Source of the DNA: a virus
Strand: one strand, 5' to 3'
DNA length: 45,335 bases
Virus record (IMG/VR): IMGVR_UViG_3300032287_004317
Location: 1 to 45,335 of that record
Below are positions 29,863 to 37,648 of this stretch, one piece after another (the stretch's first letter is position 1; every line of letters starts with the position of its first letter). The notes under the pieces were generated by a model, which saw only the letters and a program-made list of their open reading frames with translations, was not told the DNA's origin and ran no database searches. The position numbers and the translations under genes were made by a program.

Positions 29863-32148
29863 ATGAAAAAGTTATTAGCCTTATTTTATTTTCTATTAGT
29901 TGTAGGAAATGCGTTTGCCCAAGTATCAACATACACATTTAGTGAAACAACAGGGACATATACTGTAATCACAGGAGGTACCCAATTAGTAACTACAACA
30001 GCCGGAGCTATATCATATGATACTGATGGTAGTTATTTCACTTTAGCGGCAGGAAATCGATTTACATTTAATAGTACCTTAATAACTTCAGTCAATATGA
30101 CAGCTGATGGTGCTCTTTGGTTAAACCCAGGAGCCACAACAACAGGAAATGGAACAACTGGAGCCATTTCATCAACAGCAACTGCAGCAGGTGTTATTTG
30201 TGCTATGAATATGGATTTACGAAGTACAGCAATTGCTGGTCAAGTATATGAACGTAGATGGCAAGATGATGGAACTGAAGTTATATTTCAATGGCAAAAT
30301 GTAGCTCGTTATTCAACAACTTCTCCATTTGTATTAAATGAAAGATTTTCATTCCAAATCAGAATAAATAAATCAACAGGTGTTGTACGTGTTGTTTATG
30401 GTAATATGACCACTATTGTTAACAGCACAACATACCAACCAATGGTTGGATTACGTGGATCAGTAAACACAGATTACAATAACAGGCGATTAACAGCAGC
30501 AATACCAGATGCTACTCCAAATTGGGGTGCACCAAATGGAACAACAACAGGAACATCCAATGCTCATACCGTTAGATTTACTTCGGTTGCATCATGTTTT
30601 CCTGTATCCGGTTTAACTTTTGTATGGACCCCTCCATCATGTTCTCCTCCAACTAGCTTAACTAAAACATATCCATCTCCAACATCTGCGAATATGAGTT
30701 GGACAGCCTCTATTTCCAACCCATCAAGTGGATATGAATGGGAAATGAGAACTTCAGGTGCTGGTGGTTCAGGTGCAACAGGTTTAACTGCTAGTGGAAC
30801 AACTGCAGCCGGTGTGGTAACAGCAACAACAAGTGCTCTTACCCAAAATACAGCATATATTTTATATGTAAGAAGTAATTGTGGTGGAGGTGTTTTTAGC
30901 GCTTGGGCAGCCTCAACTAGCACTATTACACCATCACCCCCTCCCTCAAATGATTATTGTTCTGGGGCAACAAATGTTCCTTGTGGTACTAGCTCATTAG
31001 CAGGTACAACAGTAGGTACAGTAATTGAAACTGCACCGTTTTCATTATCATCTAGTTATGGTGTTTGGTATACCTTTACAGGTGATGGTCAACAAACAAC
31101 TATTACATCAACAACTACATTTGATCATAGTTTATTATTTATGTCCGGATCTTGTAGTGGATTAAGTTATATAACTAACATTGATAATTCATTTTCTACT
31201 GAAACATATACATTTGTTACTGCAGTAGGGGTCCAGTATTATATTTATGTTGCTCATTATTTAACAAGTAGTACTTCAACAGGAACCTTTACTATATCTA
31301 GAACATGTACTGCTCCTCCTGTACCCCCAATTAACGACAATCCATCAGGGGCAATTGCATTAACCATATCAAATACAGTTACATATGCAACTTATACAAA
31401 TGTTAATGCTACTGCTACTACAACAGAATCCACGCCTAGTTGTGCTGCATATGTTGGTGAAGATGTTTGGTTTAAAGTTATAGTCCCACAGTATATGAAT
31501 TCATTGGATTTTGATACACAAATAGGTACAATTACAGATGCAGGTATGGCTATTTATAGAGGTACTCCTGGAGCATTAGTTGAAATACAATGTGACGATG
31601 ATAGTTCCCCAAATGGAGCAATGTCATTTATCTCTAGAACAGATTTCATTGAATACGAAACAATTTATATTCGTATTTGGGAATATAATGGCGGAACAGT
31701 AGGTACATTTGGAATTTCAGTTACTTCACCTCAACCACTACCAGTTGAATTACTTTATTTTGAAGGAACAGCCCACTCAACATATAACAATTTAAAATGG
31801 GCTACAGCTTCAGAACAAAACTCAAATTATTTTGGTATTGAAAGATCAATAGATGGAGAAATATGGAGAGAAGTAGCTACAAAACAATCAGCAGGCAATT
31901 CAACAGAAAAAATAAACTACTACCATTCAGATAATATAGATCAATTTACAATTCACTACTATAGATTAGTTCAATATGATATTGATGGTAAATTTGAAAT
32001 ATTTGACCCAATAGCATTAGATAATAGAGTTAAAGAAAAAACTATTGTCAAATATGTTAATCTACTAGGTCAAGAAGTAGGCTCTGAATATAAAGGTGTT
32101 GTTTTTGAAATATACGAGGATAGTACCTCAAAGAAAATCATTAGATAA
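29863..32148 (+). CDS. Secreted modular protein with T9SS-like C-terminal signal
   Basis: The protein has 761 residues. The signal peptide MKKLLALFYFLLVVGNAFA (1-19) precedes Gln, a typical cut site. A Thr/Ser-rich beta domain (20-240) is followed by a fibronectin III-like domain (about 250-360). Two Asn/Asp-Cys domains (NDYCSGATNVPC and NDNPSGAIAL starts) follow. The C-terminal 135 residues begin LPVELLYFEG and continue with LKWATASEQNSNYFGIERS and YYRLVQYDIDG, then VKYVNLLGQEV and KKIIR. That order is standard in Bacteroidota proteins exported by type IX secretion and anchored at the surface. It is probably acquired from a host and displayed on the infected cell. Confidence 0.85.
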   Translation: MKKLLALFYFLLVVGNAFAQVSTYTFSETTGTYTVITGGTQLVTTTAGAISYDTDGSYFTLAAGNRFTFNSTLITSVNMTADGALWLNPGATTTGNGTTGAISSTATAAGVICAMNMDLRSTAIAGQVYERRWQDDGTEVIFQWQNVARYSTTSPFVLNERFSFQIRINKSTGVVRVVYGNMTTIVNSTTYQPMVGLRGSVNTDYNNRRLTAAIPDATPNWGAPNGTTTGTSNAHTVRFTSVASCFPVSGLTFVWTPPSCSPPTSLTKTYPSPTSANMSWTASISNPSSGYEWEMRTSGAGGSGATGLTASGTTAAGVVTATTSALTQNTAYILYVRSNCGGGVFSAWAASTSTITPSPPPSNDYCSGATNVPCGTSSLAGTTVGTVIETAPFSLSSSYGVWYTFTGDGQQTTITSTTTFDHSLLFMSGSCSGLSYITNIDNSFSTETYTFVTAVGVQYYIYVAHYLTSSTSTGTFTISRTCTAPPVPPINDNPSGAIALTISNTVTYATYTNVNATATTTESTPSCAAYVGEDVWFKVIVPQYMNSLDFDTQIGTITDAGMAIYRGTPGALVEIQCDDDSSPNGAMSFISRTDFIEYETIYIRIWEYNGGTVGTFGISVTSPQPLPVELLYFEGTAHSTYNNLKWATASEQNSNYFGIERSIDGEIWREVATKQSAGNSTEKINYYHSDNIDQFTIHYYRLVQYDIDGKFEIFDPIALDNRVKEKTIVKYVNLLGQEVGSEYKGVVFEIYEDSTSKKIIR

Positions 32149-32149
32149 T

Positions 32150-32178
32150 TTGGCTTTCTAAATTTTCTTTCGTATATT
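32150..32178 (+). promoter_or_regulatory. Promoter module, TTG-N20-TATATT with TTTCG
   Basis: TTG (32150-32152), 20 bp, TATATT (32173-32178), spacer ending TTTCG. It overlaps the end of the secreted-protein gene. Its surroundings repeat those of the module at 28219 with few changes. Confidence 0.8.
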
Positions 32179-32198
32179 AACCTCAAAAAAGAGGAAAA

Positions 32199-32279
32199 AT
32201 GTTTAAAAAAAATCTATTACCAATATTACTAGTTATTTGGTTTACAGTAGTAATATTAATCGCACTTATATTTGGGTAA
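32199..32279 (+). CDS. Tiny membrane peptide
   Basis: A 26-residue peptide, MFKKNLLPILLVIWFTVVIL plus IALIFG: a basic tip and one hydrophobic helix. It has its own promoter 21 nt upstream and is followed after 1 nt by the phosphoesterase start. It could be a membrane toxin-like or regulatory peptide. Length is the main doubt. Confidence 0.55.
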   Translation: MFKKNLLPILLVIWFTVVILIALIFG

Positions 32280-32280
32280 T

Positions 32281-33000
32281 ATGAAATATAAAATAACTTT
32301 CATATCAGATACCCACGGAAAACATAATCAATTAAGCAAAGACTTACCAGGTGGAGACATATTAATTCATGCTGGGGATTTTATGGATTCAGGTTACTAT
32401 AAAACAGAAGCAATTGAGTTTTTCAATTGGTTTGATGCAATTGACAATTACGATACAAAAGTATTTATTGCCGGAAATCATGACCGTATAATGGAAGATG
32501 ATCCAACGTGGGCTCAAGGTTATTTAACAGGATTTAAAACAATCGAATATCTACAAGATGATTGGATGGGTTTATATTTTGATGGACCAAATGGAGATAT
32601 GCCTGAAGAAAATATTCGCATTTATGGTTCACCTTGGCAACCTGAATTTTACAATTGGGCATTTAATTTACCTCGAACCAGTGAGACACTGATGGAAAAA
32701 TGGAATGCTATACCAGATAATACAGACATATTAATTACACATGGTCCTCCATTTGGATTTCTAGATATCCCAGGACATGGTGCACCAATGAATGTAGGTT
32801 GTGGAATGTTGCGTTATCGAATAGATGAATTGCGTCCTAAAATACACGTGTTTGGTCATATTCATGGCAGTGCAGGCTATTATTTTAATGGACATACACA
32901 TTTTATAAACGCATCTGTTTTAAATGAGCGATATGTTTATGAAAATAAACCATTAACATTTGAATGGGATAATATAACAAATGAAATTCAATGGTTGTAA
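32281..33000 (+). CDS. Calcineurin-like metallophosphoesterase
   Basis: The protein has 239 residues. The five metal-binding blocks are in order: DTHGKH (near 9-14), GDFMD (near 33-37), GNHDR (near 65-69), THGPPFG (near 155-161) and GHIHG (near 192-196). This is the MPPED/239AB-like branch, which hydrolyses phosphomonoesters or phosphodiesters with two metals. Phage members are implicated in nucleotide or RNA-end metabolism, but the substrate is not visible here. The start at 32281 follows a short membrane peptide. Confidence 0.93.
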   Translation: MKYKITFISDTHGKHNQLSKDLPGGDILIHAGDFMDSGYYKTEAIEFFNWFDAIDNYDTKVFIAGNHDRIMEDDPTWAQGYLTGFKTIEYLQDDWMGLYFDGPNGDMPEENIRIYGSPWQPEFYNWAFNLPRTSETLMEKWNAIPDNTDILITHGPPFGFLDIPGHGAPMNVGCGMLRYRIDELRPKIHVFGHIHGSAGYYFNGHTHFINASVLNERYVYENKPLTFEWDNITNEIQWL

Positions 33001-33006
33001 GAGGAA

Positions 33007-33035
33007 TAGGTTTTATAAAAGAAATTTCGTATATT
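33007..33035 (+). promoter_or_regulatory. Promoter module, TAG-N20-TATATT with TTTCG
   Basis: GGAATAG provides TAG (33007-33009), exactly 20 bp before TATATT (33030-33035). No hairpin in the spacer. ATG at 33053. Confidence 0.8.
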
Positions 33036-33052
33036 CAATTAAAATAAAGGAA

Positions 33053-33376
33053 ATGGCAAAGAGATTAACAAGAGAAGAAAAATTAAATCAAGCCGTAGTT
33101 GATCTAATTAATGAAATGTTCAAAATAGCAGGACATTCAGTAACATATGATGATATAAAAGATCGTAAAGATAATTGGTTCAGTGAATATACTATGACTG
33201 AAGAGCAAAATGAACAATGGATCAAATGGGGACGCGTTTATTTAAGAAAGAAACTTAACATATACGCTAAACAAGCAGAAAAAGAAATGTTGTGGATTAA
33301 CTTAATGTGGGGATTGAAATTAGATCCATCCCCATTTACAAAAATAAAACAAAATGAGCAAACTGAATCAAATTAA
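33053..33376 (+). CDS. Unknown protein
   Basis: A 107-residue, Lys/Glu/Trp-rich helical protein (MAKRLTREEKLNQAVVDL, later WIKWGRVYLRKKLNIYAKQAE by pattern). The start at 33053 is set by the promoter; a longer frame would overlap the phosphoesterase. It overlaps the next gene by 23 nt. No family is recognised. Confidence 0.7.
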   Translation: MAKRLTREEKLNQAVVDLINEMFKIAGHSVTYDDIKDRKDNWFSEYTMTEEQNEQWIKWGRVYLRKKLNIYAKQAEKEMLWINLMWGLKLDPSPFTKIKQNEQTESN

Positions 33377-33668
33377 AATACCGGTTGAAATAGAGGATTC
33401 TAGACCAACACCAAACTACAAACTAGTAAGAGAACGTGATGGATTAGAAAAATACTCACAGGATGTTGTTTGGGTAGAGTGGGATGAAGCAGGCTACTTT
33501 AAAGATAGACATAAAGAACTAGCTATTGGTCGATCGTTGTTGATGTCTCCGTTCCATCCATTTACCTTTACTTGGCAGACAACACCAGTAACCGAAGTTA
33601 TAGAACAAAGAGAAGACTACATTAAATTTAAAACAGAAAACAGTAACTACGAACTATTCAAAATATGA
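33354..33668 (+). CDS. Unknown protein
   Basis: A 104-residue beta-rich protein (KLVRERDGLEKYS, DVVWVEWDEAG, PFTFTWQTTPVTEV). It overlaps both neighbours (23 nt and 4 nt), so it is translationally coupled in a run of four small genes. The final segment (EDYIKFKTENSNYELFKI) resembles a small phage beta-sandwich, but I cannot assign it. Confidence 0.7.
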   Translation: MSKLNQIKIPVEIEDSRPTPNYKLVRERDGLEKYSQDVVWVEWDEAGYFKDRHKELAIGRSLLMSPFHPFTFTWQTTPVTEVIEQREDYIKFKTENSNYELFKI

Positions 33669-33901
33669 AAATCAGCCACGAAGGAAAAGGTAGACCAGCA
33701 GAGGAAAAAATACCAACAGTTGTAGTATATAAAAAACCTACAGGTAAAAAACACTACTTGTTAGTTACAGAATCTGAAATAGACACTATTTTAACTCCTT
33801 CTAAACGTAAACCACTTATACCAGATGGGTGTGAAATTGTTGATATTGGAATAGGAAAATCGTTTATTGAAAAATATAAAAAACAATACAACATAAAATG
33901 A
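33665..33901 (+). CDS. Unknown small protein
   Basis: A 78-residue basic protein. It has a Lys-rich loop (KKPTGKKHYLLVTE) and a C-terminal helix (GKSFIEKYKKQYNIK). It overlaps neighbours by 4 nt at each end. No family is recognised. Confidence 0.66.
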   Translation: MKISHEGKGRPAEEKIPTVVVYKKPTGKKHYLLVTESEIDTILTPSKRKPLIPDGCEIVDIGIGKSFIEKYKKQYNIK

Positions 33902-34113
33902 AACAATGGTACTATCACGGTGATAAAACATTTATTATCCATAAAAAAATGGCGATTTCATCGTTTACAAGCTCAAACGGAATACTAAACATGGACCTGG
34001 TTAAAGATGGAAGAGACTCGTTGTTTAACGTGGACCATGTATTAAAAACAGACTCACATTTTATGTTTGTAGAAACTATACAAGATGCAGAAATTGAAAT
34101 GATAAAAGAATGA
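33898..34113 (+). CDS. Unknown small protein
   Basis: A 71-residue protein (MKQWYYHGDKTFIIHKKMA at the start) with strand-rich content, overlapping both neighbours by 4 nt. It directly precedes the homing endonuclease, whose start lies in its stop codon. No family is recognised. Confidence 0.64.
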   Translation: MKQWYYHGDKTFIIHKKMAISSFTSSNGILNMDLVKDGRDSLFNVDHVLKTDSHFMFVETIQDAEIEMIKE

Positions 34114-34649
34114 ATAGATTTTATATATATTGTCATAGAAAATTAACTGATGGAAAATGTTTTTATATTGGGAAAGGAACTGGGAATAGATGGAAATCAA
34201 TTCATTTTAGAAATCAATATTGGAAGAATGTTGTTGATAAACATGGGTTTGAACCTGTAATATTAATTAATAATATATCTGAACAAATGGCATTTGAATT
34301 AGAATCATATTTCTGTATTCAAATAGGATATGAAAATTTAGTAAATTTAAATCAAGAAAAAGGAAATGGGGCATGGTCTCGTTCTCAAGAAACTAAAGAT
34401 AGAATTAGCCAAGTTAATAAGGGAAGAAAAATTACTTGGGATTTAAACCATACCCCTAGATCTAACACAACAAAAGAAAAAATAGGCAAATCTAATAGCA
34501 AACCAGTCCTTCAGTTTGATAAACAGGGGAATTTTATTAAGGAATGGCCTTCTGCTACAGCTGTTAAAAAAGAAACTAAAATTGATCCTCAATGGTGTGT
34601 TTTAGGAAAAAGAAAAACAGCAGGGGGGTATAAATGGAGATATAAATGA
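34110..34649 (+). CDS. GIY-YIG homing endonuclease with NUMOD modules
   Basis: The protein has 179 residues. FYIYCHRKLTDGKCFYIGKG near 4-23 contains the YIY and YIG pair, and RW near 27 and FELESYFC near 63-70 supply the Arg and the catalytic Glu. SQETKDRISQVNKGRK is NUMOD3-like, and KPVLQFDKQGNFIKEW plus GGYKWRYK are NUMOD1-like DNA-binding segments. It is free-standing with ATGA overlaps on both sides, so it integrated without breaking the operon. Confidence 0.88.
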   Translation: MNRFYIYCHRKLTDGKCFYIGKGTGNRWKSIHFRNQYWKNVVDKHGFEPVILINNISEQMAFELESYFCIQIGYENLVNLNQEKGNGAWSRSQETKDRISQVNKGRKITWDLNHTPRSNTTKEKIGKSNSKPVLQFDKQGNFIKEWPSATAVKKETKIDPQWCVLGKRKTAGGYKWRYK

Positions 34650-34732
34650 AAAAATTATTAAATTCCATCAAAATATGGATTAAGAAACATATAGCTGATA
34701 CTGTACCTGAACATTTAAACGATTTATTTTAA
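34646..34732 (+). CDS. Small basic peptide ending NDLF
   Basis: A 28-residue peptide begins MKKLLNSIKIWIKKHIADTV and ends PEHLNDLF. It starts inside the stop of the homing endonuclease. An amphipathic basic helix precedes an acidic-hydrophobic tail reminiscent of clamp-binding motifs (compare 27706). Short length makes it provisional. Confidence 0.5.
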   Translation: MKKLLNSIKIWIKKHIADTVPEHLNDLF

Positions 34733-34736
34733 ATAT

Positions 34737-35276
34737 ATGATAGAAAAAATTAAACTGTGGTGGAAATTTGAAGGTAGATATTACCACACAGATTTCATTA
34801 AAGGAATTAAAAACATTCGGAATTGGTTTCCTGTAATTTGGAAAGATAGAGATTGGGACTCAGATTTTATTTACGAGGTGCTTATTCACAAACTAGAAAA
34901 ACAAGCAACTTACATTCACAAATATGGTAGACATGTTAGTGCTAAACGTGATGCTGAAAAAATGTTTTTGTGTGCTCGTTTGGCTCGCATTCAACAACAG
35001 GAATTGTATATGGATGAATACTATGATACACACGAAATGGAATTTGAATTTATTCCAACAGATGAAACAGAACAATGGTTTGAAATGGAATCTAAAATAT
35101 TAAGTGAAAATTTTACTGACTATCTATACAAATATCGTCATCAATATAAATTAATTGACAAAACAGGTTTAGACAAACAAGAAATTGCAAGAGAAATTGC
35201 ATATAACAATCAAGACCGTTCTCGAAAACTTCTATTTAAAATAATGGAAGAGAATATAGAGCGTTGGTGGAACTAA
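34737..35276 (+). CDS. Unknown phage protein with DRDWD motif
   Basis: The protein has 179 residues. IKNIRNWFPVIWKDRDWDSDFIYEVL near 25-50 (by pattern: W-F-P-x-I-W-x-DRDWD) is a segment I recall from hypothetical proteins in many tailed phages. The remainder is helical and charged. Function is unknown. It runs into the next promoter, whose -33 lies just after its stop codon. Confidence 0.78.
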   Translation: MIEKIKLWWKFEGRYYHTDFIKGIKNIRNWFPVIWKDRDWDSDFIYEVLIHKLEKQATYIHKYGRHVSAKRDAEKMFLCARLARIQQQELYMDEYYDTHEMEFEFIPTDETEQWFEMESKILSENFTDYLYKYRHQYKLIDKTGLDKQEIAREIAYNNQDRSRKLLFKIMEENIERWWN

Positions 35277-35294
35277 AAGATTTAAATAAAGGAA

Positions 35295-35323
35295 TAGGGA
35301 GCGCGAGCTCCCTTTCGTATATT
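35295..35323 (+). promoter_or_regulatory. Promoter module with GNRA hairpin in the spacer
   Basis: TAG (35295-35297) of GGAATAG is 20 bp before TATATT (35318-35323). The spacer is filled by the hairpin at 35297-35312, then TTTCG. ATG at 35342. Confidence 0.8.
35297..35315 (+). terminator. GNRA-capped hairpin, GGGAGC-GCGA-GCTCCC
   Basis: Perfect 6-bp stem (35297-35302, 35307-35312) with a GCGA tetraloop, followed by TTT. It is likely the terminator of the upstream gene, nested inside the next promoter. Confidence 0.6.
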
Positions 35324-35341
35324 CCCCTCAAATTAAAAGAA

Positions 35342-35551
35342 ATGAAAGTTTTATTAGATAAAAAGCAACGCGAACCCAAACCAAAACAATTTATAGTATT
35401 AAATGAGTACTGTCAGGTGTTTTGTGGTTTGCAAGGTGGTTACCCTGCTTTCAGTGATAATTTAGATGAAGCAAAACCACTTGAAAGAGATTCTCAAGTT
35501 AGAATGATTCAACAAGGGACGTCATTTAGATTAGAAAAAGAATATTTATAA
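35342..35551 (+). CDS. Unknown small protein
   Basis: The protein has 69 residues from the ATG after the promoter; an upstream extension crosses the promoter hairpin and is rejected. It has a basic N-terminus (DKKQREPKPKQ), a beta core (FIVLNEYCQVFCGLQGGYPAFS) and SQVRMIQQGTSFRLEKE. No family is recognised. Confidence 0.68.
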   Translation: MKVLLDKKQREPKPKQFIVLNEYCQVFCGLQGGYPAFSDNLDEAKPLERDSQVRMIQQGTSFRLEKEYL

Positions 35552-35556
35552 GGGAA

Positions 35557-35585
35557 TAGAAGATTTGAAAAGAATTTCGTATATT
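35557..35585 (+). promoter_or_regulatory. Promoter module, TAG-N20-TATATT with TTTCG
   Basis: TAG (35557-35559) of GGAATAG, 20 bp, TATATT (35580-35585), followed by AAAGTATAAA. ATG at 35605. Confidence 0.8.
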
Positions 35586-35604
35586 AAAGTATAAAATAAA
35601 GGTT

Positions 35605-35823
35605 ATGTTAGGAAAAATATTTAGATTTTTAGAAGGTGTTGTATTGTTTTATTTAGCATTTGTTTTTTTCAAATGGTATATTAAAGGACATTTTGGTAAG
35701 TATTTTATATTCTTTTGGTTGAATACTATAATTGCTTTCATAATGTATTTTAATCATAAAAATCAAATTGAACAAGAATACGATCATAGAACAGGAGCAG
35801 AAGTGTGGGAAGCAACACATTAA
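35605..35823 (+). CDS. Small two-helix membrane protein
   Basis: The protein has 72 residues. Two hydrophobic segments, about 8-25 (LEGVVLFYLAFVFFKWY) and 33-49 (YFIFFWLNTIIAFIMYF), are joined by a basic loop, with a polar C-terminus. It starts in AAAGGTTATG after its own promoter. A role in membrane takeover or superinfection exclusion is possible but unsupported. Confidence 0.72.
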   Translation: MLGKIFRFLEGVVLFYLAFVFFKWYIKGHFGKYFIFFWLNTIIAFIMYFNHKNQIEQEYDHRTGAEVWEATH

Positions 35824-35839
35824 TTTTAAAAAAAAGGAA

Positions 35840-35868
35840 TAGTTTAAGTAAAAGAGATTTCGTATATT
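35840..35868 (+). promoter_or_regulatory. Promoter module, TAG-N20-TATATT with TTTCG
   Basis: TAG (35840-35842) of GGAATAG, 20 bp, TATATT (35863-35868), then AAAGTATAAATT. ATG at 35896. Confidence 0.82.
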
Positions 35869-35895
35869 AAAGTATAAATTAAAAAAAGAAAAGTT

Positions 35896-36699
35896 ATGAA
35901 AATTGAAAAAAGAGAAATGAAACGAAGAGGACGCCCAACAAAGCAAAAAGAAGTAACAGCATTCAACCCTGAAACGGTTAAGTTGTTTAGAGGTAGCGAT
36001 TTATCATTTAATGAATCGTTATTTAAACCATTAAAAACAAATACAGAAATAGATGTTATCTTATCTACTGAAGGCGGTTTAATGCCAGGTACATCAATGA
36101 TGATTGCAGGTGGACCAGGTTCAGGTAAGTCCACTATAGTAATGGATATGTTATCTAAGTTTACACAACAAGGTTTGAAATGTTTGTTAATACAAGGAGA
36201 AATGGATCAAATCGGACATTACAAATACTGTAGAAGAATGCCTGCATTTAGTTGTGTTCAAACATTGTTTTTGAAAGATCATATGAGCAACTTGAAAGAA
36301 ACAATCGAATATGTATTTAACTTAGGATACGATGTAATAGGAATCGATTCAATTGCAGAAGTATTAGATATGTATAAAGATCAAAACGGAGGTACATCTA
36401 AACAAGCTGAATCATGGTTTTTGAAATTACAAGATGATACTAAGAAAGGACAGAATTCAAAAGGATACTATACATCATTCATCAATATTCAACAAGTAAC
36501 TAAAAGCGATGATTTTGCAGGTTCAAACAGATTGAAACACATGATGGAAGCGTTTTGTAAAGTAGAGCGTAGTAAAGATGGTTTAGAGCGTTCGTTATTC
36601 TTTGAGAAGAATCGTGATTGCGATAAAGATTTTAAAGTATTCTTTTCAATCTACAACGAAGGAGTACATTACGCATATGAAATGGAAAAAGCTGATTAA
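35896..36699 (+). CDS. RecA/RadA-like ATPase with AT-hook-like N-terminus
   Basis: The protein has 267 residues. MKRRGRPTKQK at 8-18 is AT-hook-like. Walker A is AGGPGSGKST at 71-80. A Glu in QGEMDQ near 102 corresponds to the catalytic Glu of RecA-fold proteins. Walker B is VIGIDSIAEV near 151-160. INIQQVTKSDDFAGSN near 198-213 matches the loop with the sensor Gln and the GSN/GS motif of RadA/DnaB/KaiC proteins. It lacks the RadA zinc finger and Lon-like domain. It may be a recombination mediator or helicase-loader type ATPase. Confidence 0.85.
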   Translation: MKIEKREMKRRGRPTKQKEVTAFNPETVKLFRGSDLSFNESLFKPLKTNTEIDVILSTEGGLMPGTSMMIAGGPGSGKSTIVMDMLSKFTQQGLKCLLIQGEMDQIGHYKYCRRMPAFSCVQTLFLKDHMSNLKETIEYVFNLGYDVIGIDSIAEVLDMYKDQNGGTSKQAESWFLKLQDDTKKGQNSKGYYTSFINIQQVTKSDDFAGSNRLKHMMEAFCKVERSKDGLERSLFFEKNRDCDKDFKVFFSIYNEGVHYAYEMEKAD

Positions 36700-36704
36700 A
36701 GGAA

Positions 36705-36733
36705 TAGGAGGAGCAATCCTCCTTTCGTATATT
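36705..36733 (+). promoter_or_regulatory. Promoter module with GNRA hairpin in the spacer
   Basis: TAG (36705-36707) of GGAATAG is 20 bp before TATATT (36728-36733). The hairpin at 36707-36722 occupies the spacer. ATG at 36753. Confidence 0.8.
36707..36725 (+). terminator. GNRA-capped hairpin, GGAGGA-GCAA-TCCTCC
   Basis: Perfect 6-bp stem with a GCAA tetraloop, followed by TTT, right after the RadA-like gene. Nested in the next promoter. Confidence 0.6.
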
Positions 36734-36752
36734 AACATAAATTAAAGAAGAT

Positions 36753-36872
36753 ATGAGCTGCTCAGGAGGAAAATCAACTAAAAAAGGTAAATACAGTAAA
36801 AAAGATAACTTAAAAAAACCAACAGGATATACTGTAGATAAAAAAGGAAATGTTAAACCAATGTATAATTAA
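36753..36872 (+). CDS. Small Lys/Gly-rich protein
   Basis: A 39-residue protein, MSCSGGKSTKKGKYSKKDN then LKKPTGYTVDKKGNVKPMYN (the second part of 20). It is very basic and likely disordered, so it may bind nucleic acid or a host protein. It has its own promoter and lies 11 nt before the DUF932-like gene. Confidence 0.6.
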   Translation: MSCSGGKSTKKGKYSKKDNLKKPTGYTVDKKGNVKPMYN

Positions 36873-36883
36873 AAAACAAAAGT

Positions 36884-37636
36884 ATGAAGTACAAATTTAT
36901 TCCAGTCGATAATAACATCGACAAAGCGATAGCATTCGCTAACACATTAGATGCAAATAACATCAAAAATGTTCAAAAAATTAAACAAAAACCATTCTAC
37001 ATTCCAACATTAGATGCAGTTGAAATGTTACAAAATGATGGTTGGTTAATTAAAGGAGTAGCTGAACAAAGAGCAGGTAGTCGTAAAATTAAATCAAACT
37101 ACGTTCAGATGCAACATCCTGATTTTAGTATATTAGATAAAAAAGGACAAACTGAAGCGTTAGCTTCAATTACGATATCAAATAGTACTAGTGGTAATAA
37201 TCCGTTAAGTTTACATTTAGGAGCATTTCGTTTAGTATGTTCAAACGGAGCAGTAATGAAAGATACTGCAGCTGAATCTAATATTAAACATACTGAAATA
37301 AACTATAAACAATTACCTGAATTAATTGCAAAATTGAATAATAAAGCAATGATTTTATCTGATGTAATTAGCAATATGAAAAATATACAACTATCTTCAG
37401 ATGATATAAAGAAATTTGCATTTGAAGCAGCTCGTTTACGTTTTGATGATTTAACAGATGTAAATGTTAATAGTGTATTTAAAGTAAACAGAATCGAAGA
37501 TGAAAGCAACGATTTATGGACGGTATTCAACAGAATACAAGAAAACTTAACTGCTGATATATCTAACTTTAGCAATGATATTAAATTAAATCAACAGTTA
37601 TTTAGTTTAGCAGATCAATATGCGTTAGCAGTTTAA
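36884..37636 (+). CDS. DUF932-like protein, copy 1
   Basis: The protein has 250 residues. FYIPTLDAVEMLQNDGW, LSLHLGAFRLVCSNGAVM near 108-125, MKNIQLSSDDIKKFAFEA near 165-182, and NDLWTVFNRIQENL near 210-223 follow the layout of DUF932 phage/plasmid proteins, whose function is unsettled. It shares all these blocks with the protein at 38346, so the two are paralogues. It stands downstream of a RadA-like gene, a frequent recombination context. Confidence 0.8.
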   Translation: MKYKFIPVDNNIDKAIAFANTLDANNIKNVQKIKQKPFYIPTLDAVEMLQNDGWLIKGVAEQRAGSRKIKSNYVQMQHPDFSILDKKGQTEALASITISNSTSGNNPLSLHLGAFRLVCSNGAVMKDTAAESNIKHTEINYKQLPELIAKLNNKAMILSDVISNMKNIQLSSDDIKKFAFEAARLRFDDLTDVNVNSVFKVNRIEDESNDLWTVFNRIQENLTADISNFSNDIKLNQQLFSLADQYALAV

Positions 37637-37648
37637 AAAACGAAGGAC

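Noticed and set aside
29863-32148. Reading the 761-residue protein as a tail fibre.
   Set aside because: A cleavable signal peptide and a T9SS-like C-terminus would be out of place on a fibre assembled in the cytoplasm.
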